This document shows positions 31,436 to 43,600 of a stretch of 64,000 bases of DNA, in pieces. Every line of letters starts with the position of its first letter. Within the stretch, counting starts at the first letter, position 1. The notes under the pieces were generated by a model. That model was given only the letters and a program-made list of their open reading frames with translations, made no database searches and was not told where the DNA came from. The translations under genes were made by a program, and so were the position numbers. Source of the DNA: Arbacia lixula (Eukaryota > Echinodermata > Echinoidea > Arbacioida > Arbaciidae); the NCBI GenBank assembly GCA_963669155.1, contig OZ022591.1, forward strand, positions 10,464,081-10,528,080, in the 5' to 3' direction.

Positions 31436-32494
31436 CTCTAACTGGAACGTGCGGCAGCGCTGCAGTGTCAGCTTGCCCATGAAGCCGTAGTATGCTCTCC
31501 TACTCGTCACTGTGCTTCGCAAAGTGGGGAGCTCTGCAACACTTGACGTCAGGTCGCTCTCCACATGCTTGCGCCACGTTTTCCTTGGCCGTGGCGATCG
31601 GGTCATCGCGAGAGAAGAGGTTCAGGGCGGGCGCCTTGACCGGGCGGCCAGTAAAGATCTCATTCACCTGAAGGACAATGCAGAACAATAGGATCGTTAA
31701 TAAACTCTGCTTTGTTTCTTTTTAAATTCTTATGGAATTCTCGCTTTCCTTCATACATTAATGAATCATTATTAATTATGATTCCCCAAGATGTGAATTA
31801 CTGCTGAGTTTATGCCTTGTAAAATGTTAGAAATATGTGGCTTGTTTGAGACCGAGTCTCCGCGAGACTAGACGGGTCTCCGAGATGTCATCGTGAATTC
31901 GAATGCGTTTGATTTTTTTTTCAAGTCTCCTGTAAGTCTCTGTAACTTATCTATGCTGCCCTTGCGTCATCTCCACCAATGAGACGGACCGTTAACTCTT
32001 ACATTACCATTCCCTGAAAACCACATTGGCTTACTACACATCTTCACGCCAATGCTCACGGGAGAGTTCACCCTTCAAGCTCACCTTGACGATGCTATCC
32101 ATGGTGTACTTGTTGGTCAGCCAATAGTAGGTCTCTGCAACCCTCTTGATGACAAACTGCCTTAAGGAGTTGTTGGCGGCCTGCGAGTATATATACCCTC
32201 GTAGCTATTCCTGGAGAGAATACAACTGTACAGGATCTGATCAACGATGCGGTAACGCACCGATGCATAGGCCTAACGGCTACTTCCGCTCCGCAGACGC
32301 GCGTTTCTTCTCCCTCTGATGCATCCATCAGGTCGAGCATCTCGGCGTAATGGCTGCTAACGGAGAAGGCATGGACCAGGAGAGGGCGTGTGTCGCCGTC
32401 CGTGACATAATCCAGGATCTCCCGCGCGACCTCCTTGGCGTTGGCGGGCCAGGCGATGTCGATGGGTCGCATCTTGACCACCAGTACATCGAAT
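31400..32494 (-). pseudogene. TMEM53/DUF829-like gene remnant (two exons recognised)
   Basis: Upstream exon 32085-32494 begins FDVLVVKMRPIDIAWP, contains RPLLVHAFSVSSHYAEMLD and ends FVIKRVAETYYWLTNKY..MDSIVK at a GTGAGC donor. Downstream exon 31400-31667 begins VNEIFTGRPVKAPALNLFSR after a good acceptor and ends in YYGFMGKL. These blocks match the alpha/beta-hydrolase-like DUF829 (TMEM53) family as I recall it. The upstream exon needs two frame changes and the downstream one at least one, so the copy looks decayed. Other GC-rich minus-strand patches at 33790-34024, 34729-34998 and 37017-37147 might be further exons but show no family match. Confidence 0.6.
31725..31811. repeat. 87-bp direct repeat, copy 2
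   Basis: Second copy of 31349-31435, within the intron of the TMEM53-like remnant. Confidence 0.95.
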
Positions 32495-32644
32495 CTAGAA
32501 CAACTAAAAAAATATACAACATTGAAACATGTATTATATCAACATATGACTTAACATAGGAAAATATAAATACTGACTGATCAGCAATAGGGACGATTAA
32601 TAAAAAGCGGCACAACATGAGTATTGCAGAGATGTAAGTATAAA

Positions 32645-32672
32645 CAATGATTGATTGATTGATTGATTGATA
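32645..32672. repeat. (GATT)n microsatellite
   Basis: Five tandem GATT units. The same tetranucleotide forms longer arrays near 58501. Confidence 0.85.
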
Positions 32673-32859
32673 AGAAATAAACGACACTACTAACACTTGA
32701 GTGTCATATAAGTGTCGAACAGTTCATATAAAAAGATTATACAATTCAAGTTTCCCCAATATGATTTACAGAATTTGAGCAGGATTATAAATCACAAATA
32801 AATCAATATGTTAACTACTTCCTCAGGATAACTTCCCTACTCTTTATGAAAAGAGAAGC

Positions 32860-33020
32860 AGGTTCTTTAACGTGCCAATGGTGTGACTCTCCTTTACACG
32901 GGACCGACGGTTTAAAGTCTCCTCCGAAAGACCAGGCAATTGGAATAAAATACCTTGCCCAAAGGTATACCTGTTGTGATTGGGATACGATCGGTTTCCC
33001 ACTTAAAATCTAGTGTAAAG
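32860..33020. repeat. SINE-like dispersed repeat
   Basis: GTTCTTTAACGTGCCAATGG then TTTACACGGGACCGACGG and CCTTGCCCAAAGGTA resemble a dispersed element common in marine invertebrate genomes. The resemblance is from memory; no second copy lies in this window. Confidence 0.35.
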
Positions 33021-33040
33021 ATTGATCTTCTTTAGAAAGT

Positions 33041-33262
33041 TTATAACACATAATCGCGAAATATCTCTAAATAATGTCTTGAGGTCAGGACAATCAAAAA
33101 GTTAATACGAATATTTGCAAGTTCAACACATTCAAGGAGAATATGTTTAATTGTTAGTGTATAATTACATGATACGCATTGAGGTGGATTTTCTACTGCA
33201 AATAAGTATGCATGAGTCAAATGAGAATGCCCAATACGAGCACGGGTCAACTATAAACAATG
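33041..33262 (-). mobile_element. LINE fragment, C-terminal zinc-knuckle region
   Basis: The minus strand reads RARIGHSHLTHAYLF, then PPQCVSCNYTLTIKHILLEC. This RxRIGHT-type block with a C-x2-C-x-H-x-C-like finger is typical of the C-terminus of I/Jockey/R1-type LINE proteins. The first 69 codons are open and no other part is adjacent. Confidence 0.8.
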
Positions 33263-33789
33263 CAGAAAAAGGTTTACCCGTATTGCCTCAGTGGCTTGAT
33301 AAATTGGGTACACCTGTGTAAAAAGAGCATGCAGATAAATAAAATAATTACACCGGGGAGCTGAAGCTGTTAACTTATTTCATTCTATGTTGCGCCAGGT
33401 AAAGAGTATTTAGAGAGGGGGAATGCTGTTTGTTACACTGTGGGGTTCTTCATAAATAAAATAAATAAATAATAAAAATCGGAACTAATGTTTATGTAGT
33501 TTCAAAATTAAACTTTAATTATAAGGAATGCATGAAATAATCAGATTATAATGAAACGCAATAACATACACATAGCAATTGAATTGAACAGTGAAATGTT
33601 GCCTCAATACAATAATCTTTAAATAGGAATGAGGATGGGTAAACAATCAAATATATTGACTCTGTCTACTACTCATATATATATCAAACGTTATGAATGA
33701 AATTATGGGTTTACATCAAACTATCTTTGCAGTACAGATATCAAAACCTGGATATGGCCGTTTGGTAATGTTCAGCGCAGTGTGCAGCG

Positions 33790-34024
33790 TCAATACAAAC
33801 CGGTTGCCTTGGCGACGCGATCGCGATAACGTTGATTTTTGAAGCGCGAGTTCATCAAAAGACCCGCTGTAGAGGTTACACGGTAGGACGTTGATGCCCG
33901 AGCTGAGGTGGTAGTAGTTGCGATCCTCGATGCTCGGCGACGTCGATGAGGGAGACCAGGAAACCGAACAGTCGCCGCCCGGTCTGGGTGCAAGGGCACG
34001 TGATGGCGGAACCCTTGATTACAG
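33790..34024 (-). other. GC-rich exon-like patch, unassigned
   Basis: A GC-rich island in AT-rich surroundings behind a good minus-strand acceptor (ATATTTCAG at 34025). Several frames are partly open, none is recognisable, and no clear donor closes it. It could be an exon of the TMEM53-like remnant or of a non-coding transcript. Confidence 0.3.
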
Positions 34025-34728
34025 CTGAAATATAGTTACACCGCATCATAAATATATATTTAACCCAAGTATAACTTGAACGTTTTAACTTTATATCTTG
34101 TAAAGCACACGACATCTTAAAATGACAATAAGCACACCATTTGGTTTACCAAATAGACCTCGCAAAAAAAAAAAAAAAACGGCAACCGGATATCTCCTCG
34201 ATATCCCCAATTAGCATAATAGCCATTTACTAGCATAATAATGTCCAGTGCTAGAATGATTCATACCTCTGCTATGTACAATACTTCCATTTAACCAGCA
34301 ACTATCACTTATGGCCGCTTGTTAAGAAAATGCGTAAGTTGCATAAACCATTGATTATCAAAACATATAGCCACGCTAAAGTAATTCTCATTTTCATCCC
34401 AATATAAATACATGCCGTAAATACACGGTGGTACCAATCAATGAGAAATACCCGACAATATAGGCTTCCTCAAAGTTCGACATGGCTGACATAAAATGGC
34501 CGACTTTTGTTACTTGCCGAAAGAGGGCGTTTATGACATTTGACTACTACACATTTCAGTTTTTGCTGAAAAATACATACGTTCAGTTTCCGAACTAGAA
34601 GAAATCATTCAATTTGAAATGGTAATTTTCGTGTCAGAAATTGTTTGCATTTAAAATGTTCACTTTAGTTGAAAGCACTGATTTTTAGAAAGCCAAACTT
34701 CAATCTGAAAGACTTGCCTGTACAGAAA

Positions 34729-34998
34729 TTAAACAGTTGTAGAAACCCCCCGCAAACTGGCATGTTTCAGACTTACAGTTATTTTGAAGAATTGAAGACC
34801 ATGTTGCCTGCCTCGCGGAGGAATTTGTGTACACACGATGGCCGTCTGCACTTCCAGCTCATGACAGCAGAAACAGTGGCAGCTAGAGTTGGGGCGGATA
34901 CACTCACTCTCATGCAGCAAGTCCCCAGACTTCCCCGACTCTCTCCCGCACACAGGACTCCTCCCCGTGGGTGACAAAACAGGTCTTTCGTCAATCAC
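34729..34998 (-). other. GC-rich exon-like patch, unassigned
   Basis: An 89-codon minus-strand frame with a cysteine cluster (CHCFCCH), and overlapping open frames. I recognise no family. Composition suggests transcribed sequence, but the coding status is doubtful. Confidence 0.25.
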
Positions 34999-35504
34999 GA
35001 CAAAGAATGGACCCTCGTTCCATCATGCCAAAACAAAATCTACCAATCATGTTCTCCCAAATGTGCTCACGTCACTTACTATTACATAATACCCATAGGG
35101 CAAAATCAGGCAAACCGAAAAAACGCAGGTAACAATAAATAAGGCACGGCTCCCAGCTGCGAAAAGGATAGACAAAAGAATTAAGAATGCGATGCGAGTG
35201 CGCCACAGAGCCTAGGTTACCTGTATTATAAAACATATGGTATAAGGGATTTTAGAAGATGAGTCGAAATAACTCGGCCATGTGGTGTTTAAAGCTGTTA
35301 CAAAAGAAACACATAACTGAGCAACATTGCTTCCATTGCCAGTCAGTTAACCTTTGTAATTTGGCTTACATTTTATTTTGACACTGTTTATAAGTTGATT
35401 TTAAAAGAATTACGAAACTAAGCATTCTGAATGTGGGCTGGTAATGAATTCTAGGTTACTGCACCTAAACAATGGGCTGATTTGGAAAGAGTCTATCTCT
35501 ATCT

Positions 35505-35770
35505 CTAGCCTTTTTCTCTCCACTGCTGAAGGAAGGCCTCCTCATCATTTTTCCATTTTGATCTATCTTGTGCCGTTCGTTTCCATGTCACACTACCATA
35601 CTCTCTAATATCGTCAATCCACTTCCTATTTTGCCTGCCTTTTCTTCTGGTGTTAGCCCTGGGGGTCCAGACGGTTAGTTTATAAGTCCATCTATCATCT
35701 TTCCTCCTGGCCAGATGACCAGCCCACCTCCATTTCTTTGATTTAATTTCCTGTACTATGTCTATGGAAG
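35505..35770 (-). mobile_element. LINE 3' fragment, RTE-like C-terminus
   Basis: The minus-strand frame is open from 35770 to a TAG at 35505-35507. It reads KWRWAGHLARRKDDRWTYK, then RKGRQNRKWIDDIR and ends FLQQWREKG. This WAGHxAR...W.DDI...W...AQDR pattern is the thumb and C-terminus of an RTE/Proto2-type LINE reverse transcriptase. No ATG is present; it is a 5'-truncated copy. Confidence 0.85.
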
Positions 35771-35930
35771 GAGTATTCTGTATTTAACTTTCCACATGTG
35801 GAATTTAACAGGTTGAAGGGTATTGTACTGATGAATTTGAGCATTCAATGAAAACATGTGCATGATCTATTAGGTTTGAAAAGTATCTACGCATTAAACA
35901 GGCAATTGCATCGTATTTATATCAAAAACA

Positions 35931-37011
35931 TTAATTAAGAAAATTTATATGTAAATCCCAACATAAATACATATCTACACGCACTCCAAGATATGTAACC
36001 ACTGAACATTGCTTAATTCTAATGTTGTTGATGTATAAGGGATCATCATTATAACAAGTATTTAGGTCTTGCCTATATCTGAAAACAACAAATGGAGTTT
36101 TTACAATGTTTAGAGATAATCTATTGCACAAAAGCTAATTGTGAACATGCATTAAATGAACATTCACTTTATTGATCAAAATGTAAATGCTTTCCTCAGA
36201 GACAATTCAAGCAGTGTCGACTGCGAAAAAGAACGTAGTCACAAGGATGTGGGGAATTTATTATATCATTTATATATATTAGAAACAATAAAGGACCAAG
36301 AAGTGAACCCTGCGGTACACTAGGTGTAAGAAACATGAAATCAGAAGTATGTGAGTTATACACAGTGTATTATTTTCTGTCAGCTAGATAGCCTTGAAAC
36401 CGAAGAAGTGGTATGCCCCGAATCCCGTAATAACGCAATTTTGCTAATAGTATTGTATGCGACAGGGTATCAAATGCTTAATTGATAAATCCATAAAAAT
36501 AGCTATTGCATGCTTATTCAGACACAATTCAGGATTTTATCATAAAGATTGATCAAAGCAAATTCGGTAGAGCAATTCGCTCTAAACCCGTATTGGTTGG
36601 AACAAAGGAGATATTACACACCATGAAATTGTAGATACGATTGTAAACAACTCTCTCGAGTACCTTGGAAAATAATGTAAGGAAAGAAGTGGGTCTATAT
36701 TTGCTACAATCTGAAGTGAGGTCTTTCTTGAATATGGGTACAACTTTTGCGATTTTCATTTTGGAGTGGAATACACCAGTTTGTATTGACAGATTGCATA
36801 TGTGTGCCAAAGGTCTGCGAATAAAGTATGTGCAAGGTTTTGCAATATCAACAGATATGTTGTCATATCCGAGACTTTTACCGTTACGAAAACTTTTGAT
36901 TATTTGAATTACTTCTGGTTCGGTGACAGGCTTAAGATATAAAGAAATATAAATAAAAAGAAAAAGAAAAAGAATTGCTAAAGAACTAGTATCATTAAAG
37001 GCGATAGTCAA
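35931..37011 (-). mobile_element. LINE reverse-transcriptase fragment, CR1/Jockey-like
   Basis: The upstream part (36553-36930) has PVTEPEVIQIIKSFRNGKS, then KIAKVVPIFKK and YRPTSFLTLFSKVLERV, the fingers and palm of a non-LTR reverse transcriptase. The downstream part (35931-36131) has CNRLSLNIVKTPFVVFR and SVVTYLGVRVD, the thumb. Stops and frameshifts fill the middle. It is distinct from the RTE-like piece just downstream. Confidence 0.88.
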
Positions 37012-37016
37012 TATAT

Positions 37017-37147
37017 ATTATCAAACAAGTTGCACAATCTTTTGTTACACGAGTTCGAAGAGGCTTCGTCCTGGAGCTGGTTATCGTCGGTTTTCAGCTC
37101 GAGGTTGTCGGAGATGACGGTGGTGTTGAATCTTTTACAAAATTCCA
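37017..37147 (-). other. Exon-like patch, unassigned
   Basis: A minus-strand frame FNTTVISDNLELKTDDN... with GC-rich third positions follows a possible AAAAG acceptor. It is not recognised. A poly(C) run (37173-37187) lies just upstream. Confidence 0.25.
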
Positions 37148-37541
37148 AAAACATTTTGACGTAAGGGAGAAGCCCCCCCCCCCCCCCACATTTTTCTCTG
37201 AGAATGGGAAAGATTTGGTACAAATGGGGAATCCATCTGACATTAACTAGCTATAGCACATCCCCTCCCCCAACACATCTGAAATGCTCCTTGCGGTTCA
37301 ACATTTTAAGAAAAAAAAAATGTTTTCTTGAATGTATCCAAACTGTACTCATCTGATGAGGAGACAAGGAGGATCCAAGATGGCGTCCAAAATGGCTGCT
37401 GAAGCCATGCATTTAGCTTTATTCTATTTTTACATACAAGCACTAAATTTGGTACATAGGTTACAGGTTATAGGTTTGGTACAATTTGGTACATAGGTTA
37501 ATGATCATGAACTCAACAAAATTAGATATAGAGGCACTTAA

Positions 37542-37852
37542 AGATGGCCCGTCCCTTTTTATCTGCAAACTTCATCAAAGTTTGCACATAATTTAGCACG
37601 TATCTTTAAGATACTAAGTGTGAATTCTAAGGTCAGAGGTATTATAACTCCCGTAGGATAAATGAAAATCTAACTAGTTTTCACTTAGATTTTACTTTTT
37701 TCGTGGTATGATCAATTACCGAAGATTATTTCCTCAAAACCGAATATCACGCTTTGTCGCTTCCAGGGAAGGGTTATATAGTCACTCTCTCCAAAATGAT
37801 GACAAAGTCAGGGAACTTTCAGAATTAAGTCCGCAAAAGGGACGGGATACCT
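37542..37852. mobile_element. TTAA-flanked MITE, copy 2 (311 bp)
   Basis: TTAA on both sides (37538-37541, 37853-37856). The left end is AGATGGCCCGTCCCTTTTT and the complement of the right end is AGGTATCCCGTCCCTTTTGC. The ends match the element at 10318-10839, and both carry a TACTTTTTTCGT segment internally. Confidence 0.65.
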
Positions 37853-38737
37853 TTAAACATGTGTCCTTAAGACGCCATTTTCAAGTAGGCTTCCTAAGTG
37901 TCTACCAACGCAATGCTTTTTTAGGTGTATTCTGTTTTAATATAACCTACAAGAATGAAATTTGTTCATAGGTTTCGAATCATAAATTAGGCAATTTTAT
38001 AATATAGAAGCAATAAAGAATCTTTATCTTGAGGCGCCATTTTCCAAGATGGCACTCAATCTAAAATATTAATCTTTATTCCCTCCAATTTGTTTCATTT
38101 GATCGAGATATGTTCATAGTGAGGGTATGAATAAGAAAAGAGATTATTGACAGTGTATAGTGACAAAAGAACAAAGAGTGGCCTTGAAAACAACCCAAAA
38201 ACATTATATGGCCCCAAACTATAACATGATATAAGATATATGCTTATATGATTTCGATATTTGGTTTTAAAAAAATTGGAGTTTGATGTTTTATCACTGA
38301 TCTTTCTGTCCATATTGCAAGCATTGGCTAGAAAAAGGAACATGACTTTCAAAACTATGTAAGATATGTACATTTTAGTCGAAGTCTTAACTACATTATG
38401 AGATGATATAAGTTGGAACCGATCCGTACAAAACATTTAATTGATGTTTCAAAATAACCCATAATATGATTGTCCATGGCTCTCAAAGCATTAATTTTAA
38501 TCTGAAATATATTGTTTGTGAGGATTTTCCATTAGAATAAAAAAATATAAATATTTTTAGCATTTATGATGAACATTCTCCTTCACACGAACAAAGGGCT
38601 GCATATGCAAGCTCTGCCTTTTTGCATTTGCATCTTGCTGTCTTGCAGCCTTTGGAACACCCACATGAAATTAGTTGTAGAGGCCTCAGGACTGGTGACT
38701 ATGTCCATATAATGGCTGGGAATGTCTGTCAGAACTC

Positions 38738-38801
38738 TTGGTCCATCGCCATACCATGGACCCAACCAAGTAGTATGGTATATGGTAAGGTGATGGACCA
38801 A
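38738..38801. repeat. Short hairpin
   Basis: TTGGTCCATCGCCATACCAT at 38738-38757 pairs with 38782-38801 at 18 of 20 positions across a 24-base loop. The surrounding 38580-38850 is somewhat GC-richer and has an 87-codon minus-strand frame that I do not recognise. Confidence 0.7.
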
Positions 38802-39837
38802 CAGTTTATACAGAGGTAGGACTAAGGAGCTCCTGAAGAGGAACATGACTTTGCATTGTATGAAAAGTATATCACCATGAATCTATCAAAGAAATAACAG
38901 CATTTATTTGTATTACATAATTCAACATACATAATGTTTCAAAGTTAAGTAATTAGCGCATATCTTCCCGTTGGCACTGATTTTGTTTACGAATTTCTAT
39001 TCTATCTAGCCTTTTCAGAATCAAAACTATTATACATCATTTAGTGATGTGACAATTTGTGTTTTGTTTATTCAAATTTTGGTGGCCATTTTAAAAACTG
39101 ATTGACTACATTTATTTTGTTTATATTTCCCATTATACATGTATTTATTTTATATGGAAATAGTATTATTTGCATCACTGTTCTTTCATATTTTGAGCAC
39201 TAGGGATTGATTTTTCACTGTTACCTTTTTATGTATGGTTATAAACAAGTTTTATGGCGTCTATACTGAATGGCGACCTTGAAAACATTTTAGATGCCCC
39301 AAAATGATATCTCATATCGTTCCTAATAGTATTTTAAACATATGTTCAAAATTTGGTGCTTGTGGAAAAAAAGTTAAAAGAACGAAAGAAAAAACCCTTC
39401 AATATTAATACATGCACTGAGGGAGGGAACGAAGTCCCCCCATGATAACAAGAGAATAATTGAAGGCCCATGTTTATTTCGAGGGTAGGGGAGGGGGGGG
39501 GGGGTGGGGTCTTCCTTGTCCCCTCATCAGATGAGTACGCCACTACATGTGTACGTTTGATTATCCTTTATCCTTGGTTACTGTACAGTTTTGATACACT
39601 TAAAAAAACACTCCTTTTTCCTTCACATTTTGGACCGCAAGGCGCATTTCTGAGGTGATGGGCGAGGAGGAAAGAAGGGGGGGGGGGGAGCTAGTTCATG
39701 TCGGATGAGATCCCCATTTGCAACAAATTTTTCCCATCGCCTGAGAATAATCTGTCGAGTTTTATGAAAATTAACAGTAATTTTTTACATTTGTATCCCA
39801 TTTTTAAAACCTTAGGTCTACTTTCAAGAAAATAATA

Positions 39838-40023
39838 AATGGAATTTGCCCCCTGGGGCCATTTGGGGTGCTACCCCACACCCCGCCCCTTGCCACTTGA
39901 GTACCACCATTTTAAGAACGTAAGGTACCTATTGCCCATAGATCATTCCTATCAAGTTTTGTTAAAATCCAGTTATTTATTCTTCTTAAAAAGTAGAAAT
40001 AAGAGAAAGTTGCATGTTTTTTT

Positions 40024-40054
<31 letters not shown>

Positions 40055-40690
40055 GGGCTACCCCTTCCCCCCCCCCCCCCATGACTCCTTGCCATTGGTG
40101 TTTCCCCATTCTAAATTCTAACAACTTAAGGTTCCTTATACCTAAGGATGGTTCCAGTTATTCATTCTTGAGAAAAGGTATTTAAAGAAAAGGAAAGTTT
40201 CCCCTGCGGCGTTTTGGGGGCTACCCCCCCCCCCTTCCCAACACCTTGCTCCTTGTGTACCCCAAGTTTACCAACTGATAGTCTCTATTACCTAAAGATC
40301 AAGTTTGGTTAAAATCCAGTTAATTATTCTTCTGAAAAAGTCACAAATAAGAGGAAGTTGTCCCATGCATGGGGGCATTTTTTTTTTTTTTTTTTTGGGG
40401 GGGGGGGCTACCTTCTCCCAGCTCCTTGCCATTTCTGTCCTCCATGCTAACAACCTAATGTCCCTGATACCTGAGGATGGTTCCAGTTATTTATTCTTGA
40501 GAAAAAGTATTTAAAAAATAACAGAAAGTTTCCCCCTGGGGTGTTTTGGGGGCTACCCCCTTCCCCAGCCCCTAACCGCTTGTACACCACAAGTTTAAGA
40601 GCTAATGGTCCCTGTTTCCTCAGGATGATTCCTTTCTAGTTTGGTTAAAATCAAGCTATTTATTCTTGAGAAAATGTCCCAAAATATGAG
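39838..40690. repeat. Satellite-like tandem array, alternating units
   Basis: About five units of 163-183 bp share a GGGGGCTACCCC core, a TCCTTG..TTG segment and TTCCAGTTATTTATTCTT. Units 1, 3 and 5 carry GTTAAAATCCAGTTA; units 2 and 4 carry GGATGGTTCCAGTTA. Two types therefore alternate with a period of about 335 bp, a small higher-order repeat. Long T, G and C runs sit at unit borders. Confidence 0.85.
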
Positions 40691-43600
40691 ATAATGCCAC
40701 ACATGCCTACACATTGATGTTGACAAAGTACATACATGGCATATATGCCATATATATATATTTATATATATCTTAATATATATTATTAATATATACCAAC
40801 TCTTCATATATGAAGAGTTAAGAAATGCCCAACAGCCTGGACTTGAGGCTACATTAAACATGAAAAAGAAATGACACCTGACATCAATTTATGTACAGAA
40901 CATGGTCTTTAGACCTCTTTATTTAAAATTCCAAAATACAGCCAAAATTCAAGTATTTGAAATTACATTCACATTATTATTTGTTTTAATACAAAATCTG
41001 CATTTGAGAATCTGGAAGTAAAACAATGAAAAAAGTCAGAGATTACATATATTGCTTGCTACATTAGTCTATACCATTTAACGGTCAAATATTAAGTTGT
41101 GTTTACTTGTTTTCATCCATTAACAAGTTACATGTATATGAAATCGGGGACAATATCTAGCCATTCTGCATATTGTTAGTACAGGGTTGTCTAAAAGGAT
41201 CACATATACTGTTCATAGAAAAAATAATAAATACACTTTTAAAAATGCTTATAAGAACACATGGAAGGAATTCATGACTTTCATCCAGGCAAAAACAAAG
41301 AGTACATTCTGACTGGATGATGATTAATTTCATTAATATTTTTTTATGTGTAAAAGCCGAAAAAAGCTACATGTACAAACGAAGTAGAGAGAGTATAAAT
41401 ACTAATGACAATATCTTTATGGTATACTAGACCTAACGTTCACGACTGTATTTATCTCTGGAATAAGAATAAATACATTCATAACCAACAGGCCCATAGC
41501 AGGCATTAAAGGGAATATAATCATGTATTCACACATCAACTTCATATCACAATATTGTCATAATTCTATTGGAAATGTCTTTAAACAGAGACAGACTCCT
41601 ACAAAATGTACGGCAAAGTCAATTCTACTTGATACATGTGGTATGCATCTGACTCCAAATACTAACACTGACGTCATTCTAATACACTACTTGCATATGT
41701 TTAAAACATTCCTCTACAATCTAGCAGAGGGTTCTTACAGGTTTAATTCACAGGTATCCCTGAAGTTGTGCAGCATAATTGCTTTGAATGATAAAGAGTG
41801 GTTACTAGCCGTTGCATGAATCAAGCTTCAGCACTTTTAACCTGCAAGGCGTCGATGCTTCTCAAGCGGATTTTTTTCCCAGAAAATGTGACAATATGTA
41901 CTCAAAACAAGATTATATAAACAAGATGATATTCGCAGTTAGCTAATCAATATGAAGATGTTATCTGTATGGGCACCATCCTTGTGTTCATATTCATGTA
42001 CAGTACATTAAGAATAATGTACTACACCATCCATACACTTGCTTCATTAATTTCACATTTCATGTCCTTTCATACAGAAAAATAAGAGGGTGTTAGTATA
42101 TGGAATGGGCGCAAAAAAAAAAAGCCTTTGTCATAATACTGCAAGTGTTAACTGGATCTTCGTATCATTACAGGCGTACGGTTTGTCAAAATTACACGGT
42201 GTTAAAAAGTACTACATTATTTTGCAAACACAACAGCATCTAATGCTGTTAAAATCAATACACTAATTGTCAAAGTTAGCAATAAAACTGCTGTCGGTTA
42301 CAAGCACATGAAATGATTATCTTCAATTTTCTTAGTCTTGAACTTAGTACACTGTATTATAAAGTGTGATTTGACAGGGAGAAACTTGAAATATCGTACA
42401 CGTTACATAGAACCGCAGAGAAAATTGTCCAAGTCTTTGATATAGCAACACTGAACAAAAAAAAAATCACTCGACTCAGCCTCTTTGTCTTGCCAGAGAA
42501 TGCATATAAATTACAAAACAGACAATAACAAATATCTTACATGATTATTAACTGAGGAAGGAACCGTAAGAAACACACACACATAAATAACTATTTATCA
42601 TACATGAATAAAATGCACCATCGATTTTTACTACCGTATTATAAACGAGCAAATAATCAGAATCCCATACAGCATACGACCTAGCGACAATCAACTGAGC
42701 TTCAAAAGGCTCGCTCGCTTGCCATTTTTTTTCTTGCTCTTCATTTGTATAGTAGCTATTAGTGAGAATAAATAGGATGTAGTCAATTGCTATACACTAA
42801 CATTGATAACATTACCAAAATTGGTACATGTTTAAATGTAATTTAAAAACAACATAATCACAACATATACTGAGATCGAAGTCACTTTGTTATTTCTCTT
42901 GCATAACTCGCTTTTCTTTTGAAAAAGTTTTGTATTAGTTTAAATACAGAGGGACTGGAATATATGATACCTGAACGATTAGTTTATACCTTGTAAAAGA
43001 GGTTCATCGTAAGAGATACATATGAATACATAGTCGGATGTGCATTCCTCCATTGGAAAGCTATATTTTACAGATATACAAAGACACAAAGTTTGGATCA
43101 CTGTTCATATCAGGAATATGGTAAGCTCAACATAGTTATGCAAGATTCTAGAAATAAATTGAAACAATTTGTTATGACATTGGATCGACAGATTTGATTT
43201 CTGTCACACTTCTCTATAGTGCACCCATTTCAAGTGAACATTCAGAACCAAACCGACATAAATTCTCTCGTGCAATCACCTTCCTCATCTCAAACAGCAC
43301 ATCCTTCATGTTACAAGAAAGAGGACCAGTAAATTGCAGCAAATGCAATTCTTCACAGATGTTGGACAAATAGGGCCATTACACTACAGCAAATGCAAAC
43401 TTTCATACTGAAGAAATCCTAGATATGCAATAAATAATGCTGAACAAATTTGTTACCTGATGATTTTTTTATGAGATGCTGAACAAATGAAGTCACATAG
43501 TCATGTTTATAGGTAAATATATTTTTACCCAGTTTTGATCAGAAGTTAATGACAAGAGAAACATGGTTGGGTTTAGTAGTAGAGGTTTGGATACACAACA

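Noticed and set aside
34729-34998. Cys-rich 89-codon frame as a real small protein gene
   Set aside because: Overlapping open frames, no start or splice context that fits, and no recognised family; kept only as an unassigned patch.
39838-40690. Repeated units considered as a CRISPR array
   Set aside because: Units are ~170 bp, contiguous and without unique spacers, and the context is an animal genome. It is a satellite.
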